A DNA stretch of 57,011 bases from Robiginitomaculum sp. (GTDB taxonomy: Bacteria; Pseudomonadota; Alphaproteobacteria; Caulobacterales; Maricaulaceae). The stretch lies in contig WFUF01000015.1 of NCBI GenBank assembly GCA_015485155.1, positions 1 through 57,011 on the forward strand, read 5' to 3'. A program made the position numbers and the translations under genes. Positions 16,396-25,767 of the stretch are shown here, piece by piece. The notes below the pieces were generated by a model that was given only the letters and a program-made list of their open reading frames with translations, did not search any database and was not told the origin of the DNA. Numbering within the stretch: position 1 is the first letter of the stretch; each line of letters begins with the position of its first letter.

Positions 16396-17961
16396 TTAGT
16401 CCGAAATATTATCCAGATACTGCCAGCGATCTTCATAACCCTGATCACGCTTTTGCGGGTTAAAGCCGCTCGCCTTGAATATCCCGGCTCGGCGGATTTG
16501 GCCGCCACCAAGCTCAATCTGAATGGTCTTTATATATCTGGATTGCTTGAAGTCAGCCAACACTCTTGGTTGAAATCTTGGTCGCGAAATCACCAGCAAA
16601 ACTTCATCGTCCTGTTTTAGCAAAAGTGGCTGCATCAATTCACGGTGTGAATGAGGGTTTGCATATCTTGACCACATTCGTAATGGCGGATGGGGAGTGT
16701 TACGTAATTGCCATGCAAGGGAATAGTGAAACAAGCGGGTATCGGTAACGATTGCCACAAGATTATCTTTTTCACTGGCGTGGACAGCGCTCATAACTTT
16801 ATCTGCGGTTTCCGGCCATCCTGTAAGTGGTTCCAGGGCAGGGCCAGCACCAGTATCCATAAATTTCTGGGGAAAAGCCAAAGCATACATACCAATGCCG
16901 CCGATCACTAGCTGTAAAGACAGTGCCAGGGCTAATATTTTGGCCCTTAGGTAAGTGCTGATAAAGCCTGCCAGCACCAAAGTGCCAGGCACATAGGCAA
17001 TAACCGCCCAATTGGCATGGGCGCGGCTAAGTAGGGCCTGAGTGGAAATAATTGCAAAAACCACAAGGCAAAGGATTACAAGCTGAAAAAGCGCCCTGTT
17101 ATTTTGTCGAGAAGCGATGCCGGAAATTATCGCAGCCACCAGCAACAGCAGGCTTATTGGGCCAAACACTGCTAGCTGATCAAGTAAAAATGAGGTCAGT
17201 TCAATGATTTGCGGCCAGATAGCATCAAGACTAAACTCCGCTTGCAGCTTTATATTGTCTGCTGTGTGGGAAAAGGTGGCAAATCCATGGGTCTGATTCC
17301 ACCAGATATTTGGCGCCACCATGAAAACAGGCAATAAAAATACCAGCCAGCGCCCGTGACCAAAAAAAACCTGACGCACTTGCTTGTCAAATACCATTAT
17401 CAGGATAAATCCGGCGATTAAAAACAACATTGCATATTTGGCCAGCAATCCAAGCCCTAAGGTAAAGGCAAGTAAAAGCAACCATATAACAGGGTTTGGG
17501 GCGTTATTTGCCCGAAGAAATGCGTAAACTGCAATTGCGGCCAAAGGCAATAACAAGGCATCGGTCGTCATCAGGAAGGACGACAGGAAAACTCCCGGCA
17601 TCAACAAATATATCACTACCGCCCAGATAGCTGTTGCGCGGGTTTGTGGCCATAAATGTCTTGCTGATAGCCAAAGAAACCATGCGGTTATCCCGTGTAA
17701 AAACGGAAGCGCCACCCGAACCCCAAATTCCGAATCGCCAAAAACAGCCGTTGTGAGTGCAATTAGCCATGCAATCAAAGGCGGCTTGGAAAAATATCCC
17801 CAGTCCGGTGTGGTGCTCCATTGCCAGTATTGGGCCTCATCGCCGCCTAAGGCAAGTGGTGAGACAGCAATGAGCATGACCCGCAGCAAGATAAGCGCCA
17901 CGAACAGGCTGAACCAAAAGTATGGGCTCTTATATATTGAATAAGCAGGTGTTTTTAGCAC
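16396..17961 (-). CDS. Membrane glycosyltransferase, GT39/ArnT (PMT) family
   Basis: A 521-residue integral membrane protein with about eleven helices. The first periplasmic loop has the family pattern GGDEAQYWQWSTTPDWGYFS, with the acidic residues expected in PMT/ArnT enzymes that transfer a sugar from a polyprenyl phosphate to a lipid or protein. The soluble C-terminal domain contains TDTRLFHYSLAWQLRN. The GTG start at 17961 has GGAGGCAGGA just upstream. It is the first gene of the minus-strand run leading into gspD, so it probably shares the operon promoter. Acceptor unknown; a lipid or secreted protein substrate are both possible. Confidence 0.83.
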   Translation of the reverse strand: MLKTPAYSIYKSPYFWFSLFVALILLRVMLIAVSPLALGGDEAQYWQWSTTPDWGYFSKPPLIAWLIALTTAVFGDSEFGVRVALPFLHGITAWFLWLSARHLWPQTRATAIWAVVIYLLMPGVFLSSFLMTTDALLLPLAAIAVYAFLRANNAPNPVIWLLLLAFTLGLGLLAKYAMLFLIAGFILIMVFDKQVRQVFFGHGRWLVFLLPVFMVAPNIWWNQTHGFATFSHTADNIKLQAEFSLDAIWPQIIELTSFLLDQLAVFGPISLLLLVAAIISGIASRQNNRALFQLVILCLVVFAIISTQALLSRAHANWAVIAYVPGTLVLAGFISTYLRAKILALALSLQLVIGGIGMYALAFPQKFMDTGAGPALEPLTGWPETADKVMSAVHASEKDNLVAIVTDTRLFHYSLAWQLRNTPHPPLRMWSRYANPHSHRELMQPLLLKQDDEVLLVISRPRFQPRVLADFKQSRYIKTIQIELGGGQIRRAGIFKASGFNPQKRDQGYEDRWQYLDNISD

Positions 17962-18098
17962 AAAATCCTGCCTCCATGAGTTGATTATTGTGTCGCATGA
18001 AACTGTTTTTGCATGCTAGCGTCTAACCCTGATTTATAAACGCAAGTTTTTTATCTGGCAAAAATAAAACAATTTTGAAATGTCACATATCTGTAACA

Positions 18099-18126
18099 TT
18101 GTGTTGTTGTTAATATCGTCTATAAT
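18099..18126 (+). promoter_or_regulatory. Candidate housekeeping-type promoter for the TonB receptor
   Basis: A perfect TATAAT at 18121-18126 is preceded at 16 bp spacing by TTGTGT (18099-18104). It lies 100 bp upstream of the receptor start in the intergenic region shared with the divergent GT39-T2SS operon. The -35 box is weak. Confidence 0.45.
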
Positions 18127-18225
18127 CCCGTATGCAGAAATCCTGAGGGAAGCCTTGGTATTCTGCACTCGAATGGCGCGGGGTGCGTAATACATTCGAT
18201 TTGTTTTTTTTGAGGGGCATCATTC

Positions 18226-21200
18226 ATGATCAGCTTGAGACAACTGGCCGGCGGCGTCGCCGTAGCGGCAATTTCCATTACTATCGCCGGTGGTGCGATG
18301 GCACAACAAACCTCATCGTCAATCAGTGGTTCTGTCACGAACAGCAATGGCGATGCAATTTCCGGGGCAAGTGTTACTGTTATTCACGTTCCTACGGGTA
18401 AAGCGGCTCGTTTGACCACGAATTCATCAGGCCGGTTTTTTGATTCTGGTATGCGCGTTGGTGGACCATACACCATCACGATTACCGCTCCTGGCATGCA
18501 GCCTGAAACCATTGATGATGTTTATTTGCGTCTCGGTGAAATAGAATCATTAAATGCACAATTGCGTGCTGTTGGTGACGATAGTGACGTAATCGTGGTT
18601 AGCGGTTCTGCCATCAATAGCGGTATTAGCCTAAACAATGGCATGGGTTCGATTTTCACGTCCGAAGATCTGGCTAATCAACCTTCAATTGCCCGTGATG
18701 TAACAGGCGCTTTGCTGCGCGACCCATTCGTATCCATCAGTACGGATCTGAATGAACGTGCTGCTGCCTCTGGAACATTTGCCATTGCTGGTTCTGATCC
18801 CAGATTAAACGGTTTCGTTATTGACGGGTTGCCACAGGGAAATGATTTTGGTCTTGATAGCGGGCTGTTCCCGACATTGCGGCAGCCGGTCTCCATTGAC
18901 ACAATTGAGTCAATTTCGGTTTCTGCCTCGGATTATTCGGTTCTTGCTACCGGCTTTCAGGGCGGTCTGGTAAATGTGGTGACCAAATCCGGTACCAATG
19001 AGTTAACAGGTGGCGCTTATTATTACTATCGCGATGCCGGATTTGTCGGTGACCGGGCCTTTGGTTCTCCGGTTAATACATCTGCCTTTAGCGAAAAGGA
19101 ATATGGTGCATTTGCTGGTGGCGCCCTTGTCAAGGACAAGCTGTTCTTCTTTGGTAATTATGAAAAATTTACCAATACCAATCCGCAGATATTTGATTTT
19201 GGCGGTGTTGATCCCGAAATGTTCAACATTATTCGCGGCATTACCCAGTCCGTCTATGGATATGATCCTGGCGTAAAGGGTGACACAGCAGTTGTTGAAG
19301 GATCAGAAAAATATCTTGGTAAAATCGACTGGAATATTAATGAATCGCATCGTGCTGTTTTCAAATATCAGCGTTCGGATGACTTGATTCTGTCCAATGT
19401 GCGCACTTTTAACTTCCCGACCAATTATTATGAGCTTACCAGTGTTCAGGATGTATATACTGGTGAGTTGTTTTCTGATTGGAATGAAAACTTCTCAAGC
19501 ATTTTCCGGGTGTCTCGCAAGGAGTTGACCAGAGGTCAAAATTCTTTGGGTGACACTTCGGCAACCGGTGTGGGTTTTGGTACGTTCCTGGTGGAAGTTG
19601 ATGCTTCTGATCCGTATTTTGCTGCCAATGGTCTGGACGGCAATGCCCTGCTTGGCACCAATTCGATCGAATTTGAGCTTGGCCCGGATGTGTTCCGTCA
19701 TGCCAACGCCTTTAATGATAGTCGTGATCAGGTGTACTTCCAGGGCGATTATATCGCAGGGGATCATGTGGCCACATTCGGTTTTGCTTGGGATCAGTAT
19801 GAATTAACCAATTTGTTTGGCATGTTCTCGGCAGGTCAGTTTAATTTCTCCAGCCTGCAGGCCCTAGCAGATCAGGACGCATTTGTGGTTTACTCCAACA
19901 CCCAGAGCAATAATGCACTGGATGGTCTTGTGAATTGGGGCTACAGCAAATTATCACTTTTTGCACAGGATGAGTGGAGCGTATCTCCACAGCTTACCCT
20001 AAATGCTGGTTTGCGTTATGAGCGGTTCTCGCAAAGTGATCGCCCACCAACACCGGAACTGGTCTCAAATGCAGCAGGAACAGCATTGAATACATTCCAG
20101 GATGTTTACGGATTTTCCGGAACAGACAATCTGGATGGCCTCGACATTATTCAACCGCGTGTCGGGTTTAGCTTTGATCAAAGTGATCGTTTGACTATCT
20201 CTGGTGGTTTTGGCCGGTTCTCCGGATCAAATCCTGAAGTGTGGATTTCCAATAACTTTACACCATTGCAATTGTTCACTGTGGGCTTTGATACTAATGT
20301 AACTGGTACGGAGGTTCCTTTATCCTTGCAAAACAGTGTGGCTGCCGGCGTGCAGCCTGGCGGTGCCGTACAAAATGTTGACATTATTGATCCGAACTTC
20401 AAAATTCCTTCAACCTGGCGCGCCAGCTTGAAAGCGGATTACCAATTGGATCTGTCAAAATTTGGCATGGGTGACGATTATTTTGTCAGCGCCGGTATTT
20501 TGTACAGTCGCGGCGACAGCCCGATAAGCTGGCGCAATCTGGCATTTGAGCGTGCAGATTTACAGCAATTTGTTGGTGTTGCCCCAGATGGTCGGCCTAT
20601 TTATCCTGATCTTGGTGATATTCCTGTACCAACTGATCCTGATAATCTGGATAATGACCCGGCAACCAATGGTTCCGAAATCAGCCTTCCTGATGCCTTT
20701 ATGATCACCAATGGTCAGGGCGGAGAAACACTTTCACTGGTAGCTGGCGTTGCCAAGGAATATGAGTCAGGTTTTGGTTTTAATGTGAACTATACCTTCA
20801 CTGACGCAGAGGATTTGCTTGAGTTCAGTAGCTCCCGGGCTATTTCCTCATGGCGTGGTATTGTTGGTACTGATCGTAATAATCCAATTCTTGGACGCTC
20901 CTCCAATGAGATTGCTCACAAGTTCGGCATCAGCCTTAACTATGAGAAATCATATTGGGAAGACCTGATGACAAGGATTGATGTGTTTGGCCTTGTTCAG
21001 TCCGGTCGTCCTTATTCGTTTGGTTATAATGTAGGCAGCAGAAATCCTCTGTTTGGACGGGCCAATGGCGGCTCCCCTCGTGATGGTGCTGATCTGCTCT
21101 ATATCCCAAGCATGTCCAATGGTGCGTTTAACGATCCAAGAGTAACATTTGCTACTCCGGCTGATGAGACGGCCTTTCTTGATTTTGTGAACGCTAATGG

Positions 21201-21609
21201 TCTGGCAAAATATGCCGGTTCAATTGTACCAAGGAACTCAAACACAAGCCCATGGAGCAGCCGCTGGGATATGCGCTTCCAGCAGGAACTTCCAGGCGGC
21301 TTTGGTCAGGGGGCACTGGCGGGCAATCGCTTTAAGTTCATTCTGGATATTCAGAACTTCCTGAACCTGATTGATAGCGACTGGGGTCAACAAACTGCCG
21401 GGCCTAGATTTGGCAGGGTTAGCGCTGTTGGTGCTGATCTGGTGCATGTTGCTTCTGGTGAAATCCTGTCTGACAATGAACCAGGCGAATTCTGTAAAGT
21501 GGCAACTGATTGTGTGTATCGTTACCGCAATGTTACCAGTTCAATTGAACGTCAATTGAACTTCCAGTCTGTCTACCGGATCCGTGTTGGTATTCGTTAC
21601 GAATTCTGA
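18226..21609 (+). CDS. Oar-type TonB-dependent outer-membrane receptor
   Basis: A 1127-residue outer-membrane protein. A signal peptide (residues 1-27, cut near AMAQ) is followed by a carboxypeptidase-regulatory-like domain (about 30-110, SGSVTNSNGDAISGASVTV) and a plug (about 130-250, with NGFVIDGLPQGNDFG and GGLVNVVTKSGTNELTGGAYYYYR). A large 22-strand barrel with many aromatic girdle residues ends in RIRVGIRYEF, the expected C-terminal Phe. Oar-like receptors import large substrates or take part in surface functions. The substrate cannot be told. The ribosome site GAGGGG sits 9 nt before ATG. It is a single-gene unit closed by a strong terminator. Confidence 0.92.
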   Translation: MISLRQLAGGVAVAAISITIAGGAMAQQTSSSISGSVTNSNGDAISGASVTVIHVPTGKAARLTTNSSGRFFDSGMRVGGPYTITITAPGMQPETIDDVYLRLGEIESLNAQLRAVGDDSDVIVVSGSAINSGISLNNGMGSIFTSEDLANQPSIARDVTGALLRDPFVSISTDLNERAAASGTFAIAGSDPRLNGFVIDGLPQGNDFGLDSGLFPTLRQPVSIDTIESISVSASDYSVLATGFQGGLVNVVTKSGTNELTGGAYYYYRDAGFVGDRAFGSPVNTSAFSEKEYGAFAGGALVKDKLFFFGNYEKFTNTNPQIFDFGGVDPEMFNIIRGITQSVYGYDPGVKGDTAVVEGSEKYLGKIDWNINESHRAVFKYQRSDDLILSNVRTFNFPTNYYELTSVQDVYTGELFSDWNENFSSIFRVSRKELTRGQNSLGDTSATGVGFGTFLVEVDASDPYFAANGLDGNALLGTNSIEFELGPDVFRHANAFNDSRDQVYFQGDYIAGDHVATFGFAWDQYELTNLFGMFSAGQFNFSSLQALADQDAFVVYSNTQSNNALDGLVNWGYSKLSLFAQDEWSVSPQLTLNAGLRYERFSQSDRPPTPELVSNAAGTALNTFQDVYGFSGTDNLDGLDIIQPRVGFSFDQSDRLTISGGFGRFSGSNPEVWISNNFTPLQLFTVGFDTNVTGTEVPLSLQNSVAAGVQPGGAVQNVDIIDPNFKIPSTWRASLKADYQLDLSKFGMGDDYFVSAGILYSRGDSPISWRNLAFERADLQQFVGVAPDGRPIYPDLGDIPVPTDPDNLDNDPATNGSEISLPDAFMITNGQGGETLSLVAGVAKEYESGFGFNVNYTFTDAEDLLEFSSSRAISSWRGIVGTDRNNPILGRSSNEIAHKFGISLNYEKSYWEDLMTRIDVFGLVQSGRPYSFGYNVGSRNPLFGRANGGSPRDGADLLYIPSMSNGAFNDPRVTFATPADETAFLDFVNANGLAKYAGSIVPRNSNTSPWSSRWDMRFQQELPGGFGQGALAGNRFKFILDIQNFLNLIDSDWGQQTAGPRFGRVSAVGADLVHVASGEILSDNEPGEFCKVATDCVYRYRNVTSSIERQLNFQSVYRIRVGIRYEF

Positions 21610-21630
21610 TTTATGACTTTTAACACTTTA

Positions 21631-21659
21631 AAGGGCGGCTTTAACCAGCCGCCCTTTTT
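21631..21659 (+). terminator. Rho-independent terminator after the TonB receptor
   Basis: A perfect 10-bp stem AAGGGCGGCT / AGCCGCCCTT with loop TTAACC, followed by a T run, 22 nt after the stop codon. Confidence 0.93.
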
Positions 21660-21821
21660 ATGTCTGTTTTTATGAATATTACAGATTCTGGGGATCGTAA
21701 AACACTTGCTCTTATGTGTGAAGCAGTCACAATGACTCCCCGAATCGTACTGTGTCGGACATGGCGCTGGCGGCAATAATCGGCATTTTTCCGATTGGGG
21801 ATTTTGGGGAAGACGGAAATT

Positions 21822-22628
21822 ATGGCAAAAATGATGACGGACGCACCGGCTTTGCGGGTGCAGGATACCAGCGTCAAATTTGGTGATTTCACCGCGCTTT
21901 ATAATGTGGACCTAGAGGTAAAAGCCGGAGAGATGGTAGCGCTGATTGGTGCTTCTGGCTCTGGCAAGTCCACACTTTTGCGCACTATTGATGGTTTGCA
22001 GGTTGCGGCCAAAGGTTCGGGGCGCATTTTGGTATTTGGCCGAAAAGTGCAGCGTGATGGTCGCTTGGCTAAGGGTCTTTATTACCGGCGGCGGGATATT
22101 GGGATGATTTTCCAGTCATTTAATCTGGTTGGCCGGTTAAGCCTGTTTACCAATGTGCTGATCGGGGTTTTGGGCCGTATTCCAACATGGCGCGGCGCAC
22201 TGGGATTGTTTCCTGCCAAAGATCGGCAGCGCGCTATGGATGCCTTAAAACGTGTGGGGGTGGACGAATTTGCAGGCCGGCGGGCTTCAAAGCTTTCCGG
22301 GGGTCAAAAACAGCGCGGGGCCATTGCCAGAACTCTGGCGCAGGGGGCCAAAATGATTCTGGCTGATGAACCTATTGCTTCACTGGATCCGGTTTCAGCA
22401 CGGCATGTGATGGAACAGTTACAGGAATTAAACGAACGGGATGGAATTACCGTTATTGTATCCTTGCATCAGGTTGATTTTGCCATTCGATATTGCCAAA
22501 GGGTGGTGGCATTAAAGGATGGTCGGGTGATTTATGACGGCCCGGCAAACAAAATGACCAAAGACGACATGATCGCAGTTTATGGCGATGAGTATGAAGA
22601 TGCATTCTGGTCTATGGAAGCTGCATAA
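21822..22628 (+). CDS. phnC: Phosphonate-type ABC transporter ATP-binding protein PhnC
   Basis: A 268-residue cytoplasmic ATPase with Walker A GASGSGKST, Q-loop FQSFNLVGRLSLFTNVLIG, signature LSGGQKQRGAIARTLAQ and Walker B MILADEPIASLDP, closest in pattern to PhnC. It powers uptake of phosphonate or a related oxyanion through the fused protein encoded next. The ATG at 21822 has GGAAATT upstream. Earlier in-frame codons lack a ribosome site. It ends 1 nt before the next start, so the two are translationally linked. No C-P lyase genes are in view, so the substrate may be phosphonate, phosphite or phosphate ester. Confidence 0.9.
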   Translation: MAKMMTDAPALRVQDTSVKFGDFTALYNVDLEVKAGEMVALIGASGSGKSTLLRTIDGLQVAAKGSGRILVFGRKVQRDGRLAKGLYYRRRDIGMIFQSFNLVGRLSLFTNVLIGVLGRIPTWRGALGLFPAKDRQRAMDALKRVGVDEFAGRRASKLSGGQKQRGAIARTLAQGAKMILADEPIASLDPVSARHVMEQLQELNERDGITVIVSLHQVDFAIRYCQRVVALKDGRVIYDGPANKMTKDDMIAVYGDEYEDAFWSMEAA

Positions 22629-22629
22629 A

Positions 22630-24570
22630 ATGACAAGTACCCGTATTTCTCTTAAGCTTGCAACCTTATTACTTGCACTTATTTTTATTATCAGCATTCC
22701 GTCTTCCGCTCAGGAAGAGCAACAAGAACGAGAGCTGAAATTCGGTATTATTACAACCGAGAGCTCTGATAATCTTTCTACCTTGTGGACTCCATTTCTG
22801 GAAGACATGGGCAAGATGACCGGGATGAAAATCAATGCGTTTTTTGCTGCGGATTATTCCGGGATTATTGAGGCCATGCGCTTCGGTGAGGTTGAAGCTG
22901 CCTGGTTTTCCAACAAGTCAGGACTTGAGGCCTTACGCCGGTCAAATGCTGAAGTATTTGCCAAAGCAACTTATCCTGATGGTGCGCCGGGTTATCGTTC
23001 GGTTTTACTGGTTCCAAAAGACAGCCCGTTTAAAACTGTCGAGGACATTTTAACGTGTGACAAGACCATCAATTTTGGCATGGGTGATCCTAATTCAACT
23101 TCGGGCACATTAATGCCGATGGCATATATTTTTGCTCCTAATGGAATTGTGCCTACTGAATGCTTTCGCAATGTGCGAAACGCCACCCACGAAGCCAACG
23201 GACTGGCTGTTGCGAATAATTTATTGGATGTGGCAACAAATAATACCACAAACTTAAAACGGCTGGCTCGCACCCGGCCGGAAATCCTTGAGCGGGTTCG
23301 GGTGATATGGGAATCGCCGCTGATTCAGACCGATCCGATCATGTGGCGCAAGGATATGCCCCAAGAGGCCAAGGAAAAACTTTTGTATTTCTTTATGACC
23401 TATGGGCGTAGAGCTGAAAACGAAGAAGAGCTACAGCGGCAGCGTAAGGTGCTGGGCGAGCTGGATTTTGGTATGTTTTTGCCATCCAATGATCAGCATT
23501 TGGATCCTATAATACGGCTGGAAATTTTACGGGACATGGCTTTTGTGAAGTCAGATCAGAATCTGACAGATGCAGAGCGAGCCTTAAAAACCAAGAAACT
23601 TGAGGATAAGCTGCAAGCCATGCAGCGGGCCGATGAAGCAGCATTTATAAAGCCCAAGGGCATACCGGAGTATAAGGGTAAGGGTTCAAGAGGGCCGCAG
23701 GGTTTGGATCTGCCATGGTCGCGGATAATATTCACGCTTAGTATTGGATTGGTTTCCTTTGGGTTCTTTTTCTGGTCATCGGCAACTCGCGGGGCTGGCC
23801 CGAAAACGCCTCTAAAAGATCGTTTGTTTAATGCAAGTGTCTGGGCGGTGTTTATCTCATCTTTGGTCTGGGCCTATGTGGCGGCAGAAATTTTCAAAGC
23901 GCCATTACTGATTGATAACGGTGATCGTATGGGAGAATATGCCAGCGGGTTTTTGAAGCTCGACTGGAAAGAAGGCTGGCTTTATTTGCAACAAATGTCG
24001 GTCACTATTCAGATCGCATTATGGGGGACATTCCTTTCCGTAATTGCGGCAGTTCCATTTGGCTTGCTTTCGGCCAGAAATGTCGCCCCGGCATGGATTG
24101 TATTTCCAATCCGGCGGTTAATGGATGCGTTTCGTTCCATAAATGAGCTGGTTATCGGCACCATGTTTGTGGTTACTGTAGGGCTTGGGCCATTTGCCGG
24201 TGTCATGGCGCTGGCTGTTCACACGACAGGTGTATTGGCTAAATTATTCTCTGAGGCAGTTGAGGCTATGGATCCGGGCCCGGTAGAAGGGGTTCGGGCA
24301 ACTGGAGCCAGATCTATTCATGAAGTAGTCTGGGGTGTTATTCCGCAAGTAGCTCCATTGTGGACGTCTTATGCGTTGTATCGCTTTGAGTCCAACACCC
24401 GTTCTGCAACTATTTTGGGTCTGATCGGGGCCGGGGGTATCGGACAGTTGTTATTCGAGCAAATCCGCTCATTCCAATATGGAAAAACCGCCGCTATTTT
24501 ACTGATTATCATTGTAGCGGTTACCCTGGTCGACTTTTTAAGTCAGGTATTACGCAAACGTCTGATGTAA
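22630..24570 (+). CDS. Fused phosphonate-binding protein and permease (PhnD-PhnE)
   Basis: One 646-residue frame holds both transporter parts. Residues 1-27 are a signal peptide or anchor. Residues about 35-350 are a PhnD-type periplasmic binding protein (LKFGIITTESSDNLSTLW, FFAADYSGIIEAMRFGEVEAAWF, MGDPNSTSGTLMPMAY). A linker helix (IIFTLSIGLVSFGFFFWSS, about 365-383) leads into a PhnE permease with RRLMDAFRSINELVIGT, the ATPase-docking EAA-like loop EAMDPGPVEGVRATGARS (about 540-560) and GLIGAGGIGQLLF. No stop, start or frameshift lies between the parts. The extra helix gives a sensible topology, returning the chain from periplasm to cytoplasm. Usually these are separate genes. Confidence 0.9.
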   Translation: MTSTRISLKLATLLLALIFIISIPSSAQEEQQERELKFGIITTESSDNLSTLWTPFLEDMGKMTGMKINAFFAADYSGIIEAMRFGEVEAAWFSNKSGLEALRRSNAEVFAKATYPDGAPGYRSVLLVPKDSPFKTVEDILTCDKTINFGMGDPNSTSGTLMPMAYIFAPNGIVPTECFRNVRNATHEANGLAVANNLLDVATNNTTNLKRLARTRPEILERVRVIWESPLIQTDPIMWRKDMPQEAKEKLLYFFMTYGRRAENEEELQRQRKVLGELDFGMFLPSNDQHLDPIIRLEILRDMAFVKSDQNLTDAERALKTKKLEDKLQAMQRADEAAFIKPKGIPEYKGKGSRGPQGLDLPWSRIIFTLSIGLVSFGFFFWSSATRGAGPKTPLKDRLFNASVWAVFISSLVWAYVAAEIFKAPLLIDNGDRMGEYASGFLKLDWKEGWLYLQQMSVTIQIALWGTFLSVIAAVPFGLLSARNVAPAWIVFPIRRLMDAFRSINELVIGTMFVVTVGLGPFAGVMALAVHTTGVLAKLFSEAVEAMDPGPVEGVRATGARSIHEVVWGVIPQVAPLWTSYALYRFESNTRSATILGLIGAGGIGQLLFEQIRSFQYGKTAAILLIIIVAVTLVDFLSQVLRKRLM

Positions 24571-24590
24571 AAGTATTCATGTTTCAAAGG

Positions 24591-24630
24591 AACATATCTG
24601 GATAAGCTCCCTAGTTTATCCAGATATGTT
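24591..24630. terminator. Perfect inverted repeat between convergent genes
   Basis: A 15-bp perfect stem (AACATATCTGGATAA and its reverse complement) around a 10-nt loop, with outer TTCAT/ATGAA also complementary. It sits between the stops of phnDE and the nitroreductase pseudogene. It is AT-rich and lacks a clear T run, so a bidirectional terminator is the likely but unproven role; an operator is possible. Confidence 0.55.
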
Positions 24631-24639
24631 ACGTATGAA

Positions 24640-25245
24640 TTAAAAGCTTGCAGGCTCACCCCATGTTCCAGAAAACAGGGTTTCCTCCAACTCTCGGCGT
24701 TGCCTCGGGCTAGCATCCCTTTCTTGCAGATGGGCAGGAAATCCGGCAAGTTTTTCTGCATACCCAATAACCAAAGCAGTTAACGGCTGAACACCGTCTG
24801 GTACCTGATATATATCGCGTACTTTTTCCGGTAAAATGCCGATCATCTGATGCACGCTGATACCACGCATCTGGGCCTCAAAGGTAAGATTGGCTGCCGC
24901 TATGCCCAGATCATGTTCCGCCGCCTTGTTTGGTTCTCCTGATTTTGACAAAGCCTCAACGGTGCAGGCAAAAACCAAAACCGGAGCATTTGCAGCCCAG
25001 ACCTGATTGGCTTCTAACAGGCAAGACAGCGCTGTATCATGATCTTTCTTACCATCAGCTTTGCGGACCATGATAAATCGCTATGGTTGCTCATTATATG
25101 ATGAGGCAGCCCAGCGAGCTGCCTCAAACAGTGCTCGCAAGTCAGTATCCTCTATTGGGCGTTGCGAAAGGCCATAGGGGCTCCAGCGCTCAGCCAGAGG
25201 CTTGGCTATATTTGCTGATGCTGGTGCAAATTTGTGATCAAACAT
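24640..25245 (-). pseudogene. Nitroreductase family gene split by one in-frame TAG
   Basis: Reading from ATG 25245 gives a nitroreductase N-terminus (ERWSPYGLSQRPIED, LRALFEAARWAASSYNEQP), then TAG at 25081-25083, then in the same frame RFIMVRKADGKKDHDTALSC through to EETLFSGTWGEPASF. The family motif here is NEQPWRF, so the stop stands exactly where Trp (TGG) is expected, a single G to A change. Everything else is intact. Nitroreductases bind FMN and reduce quinones or nitro compounds. The gene overlaps doxX by 8 nt. It may be a recent pseudogene, a sequencing error or, less likely, a suppressed codon. Confidence 0.85.
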
Positions 25246-25636
25246 TATTCGCTCCAGATTTTGCCAGCCTGGCGTCAATGCTGAAAGCTCCGGCACCATA
25301 AATCGACAGGATCAAGAACCCGCCGGCAATGGTGAAGTTTTTCATGAATTGAATTGATTGTGCCTGATCTGCAAAATCAAAGTGAAATAATAAGGCGCTT
25401 AAAACACAAAACCCGGCTAAGGACAAAGCGGCAATACGGGTTTGAAAACCTGCTAAAACGGCCAATCCTGCGACAATTTCAAATAACATTACCGCCGGGG
25501 CCAACACGGATGGCACTCCGGCAGAACTCATGTAGGCGCCAAGCCCTTCCAGATTATCAATTTTGCCAATTCCTGATACAATAAACATGCCGCTTAATAA
25601 GGCGCGGCCTCCTAAGTCAGCGATATTATTCATCAT
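25238..25636 (-). CDS. DoxX-family membrane protein
   Basis: A 132-residue protein with four membrane helices and the DoxX pattern GRALLSGMFIVSGIGKI, followed by PAVMLFEIVAGLAVLAGFQTR and LLFHFDFADQAQSIQFMKNFTIAGGFLIL. DoxX proteins are linked to quinone or thiol redox chemistry and oxidative stress in several bacteria; the exact role here is unknown. ATG 25636 has TTAGGAG at good spacing, which decides the start. It overlaps the nitroreductase relic and is divergent from a LysR regulator, a common pairing. Confidence 0.88.
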   Translation of the reverse strand: MMNNIADLGGRALLSGMFIVSGIGKIDNLEGLGAYMSSAGVPSVLAPAVMLFEIVAGLAVLAGFQTRIAALSLAGFCVLSALLFHFDFADQAQSIQFMKNFTIAGGFLILSIYGAGAFSIDARLAKSGANNV

Positions 25637-25767
25637 AATTCTCCTAATAATGGTTTGCCCCAGGTGGAGCTTGTTTGGCTGTTGTGCCAATATTTGTAAA
25701 TTAATGCTTACAATTCTGTGATAAAGTGGGTAAATATGGATTATTTATCCACGATTTGGAAACAATA

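Noticed and set aside
21660-21821. Pho box upstream of phnC
   Set aside because: No pair of CTGTCAT-like direct repeats with the right spacing could be found.
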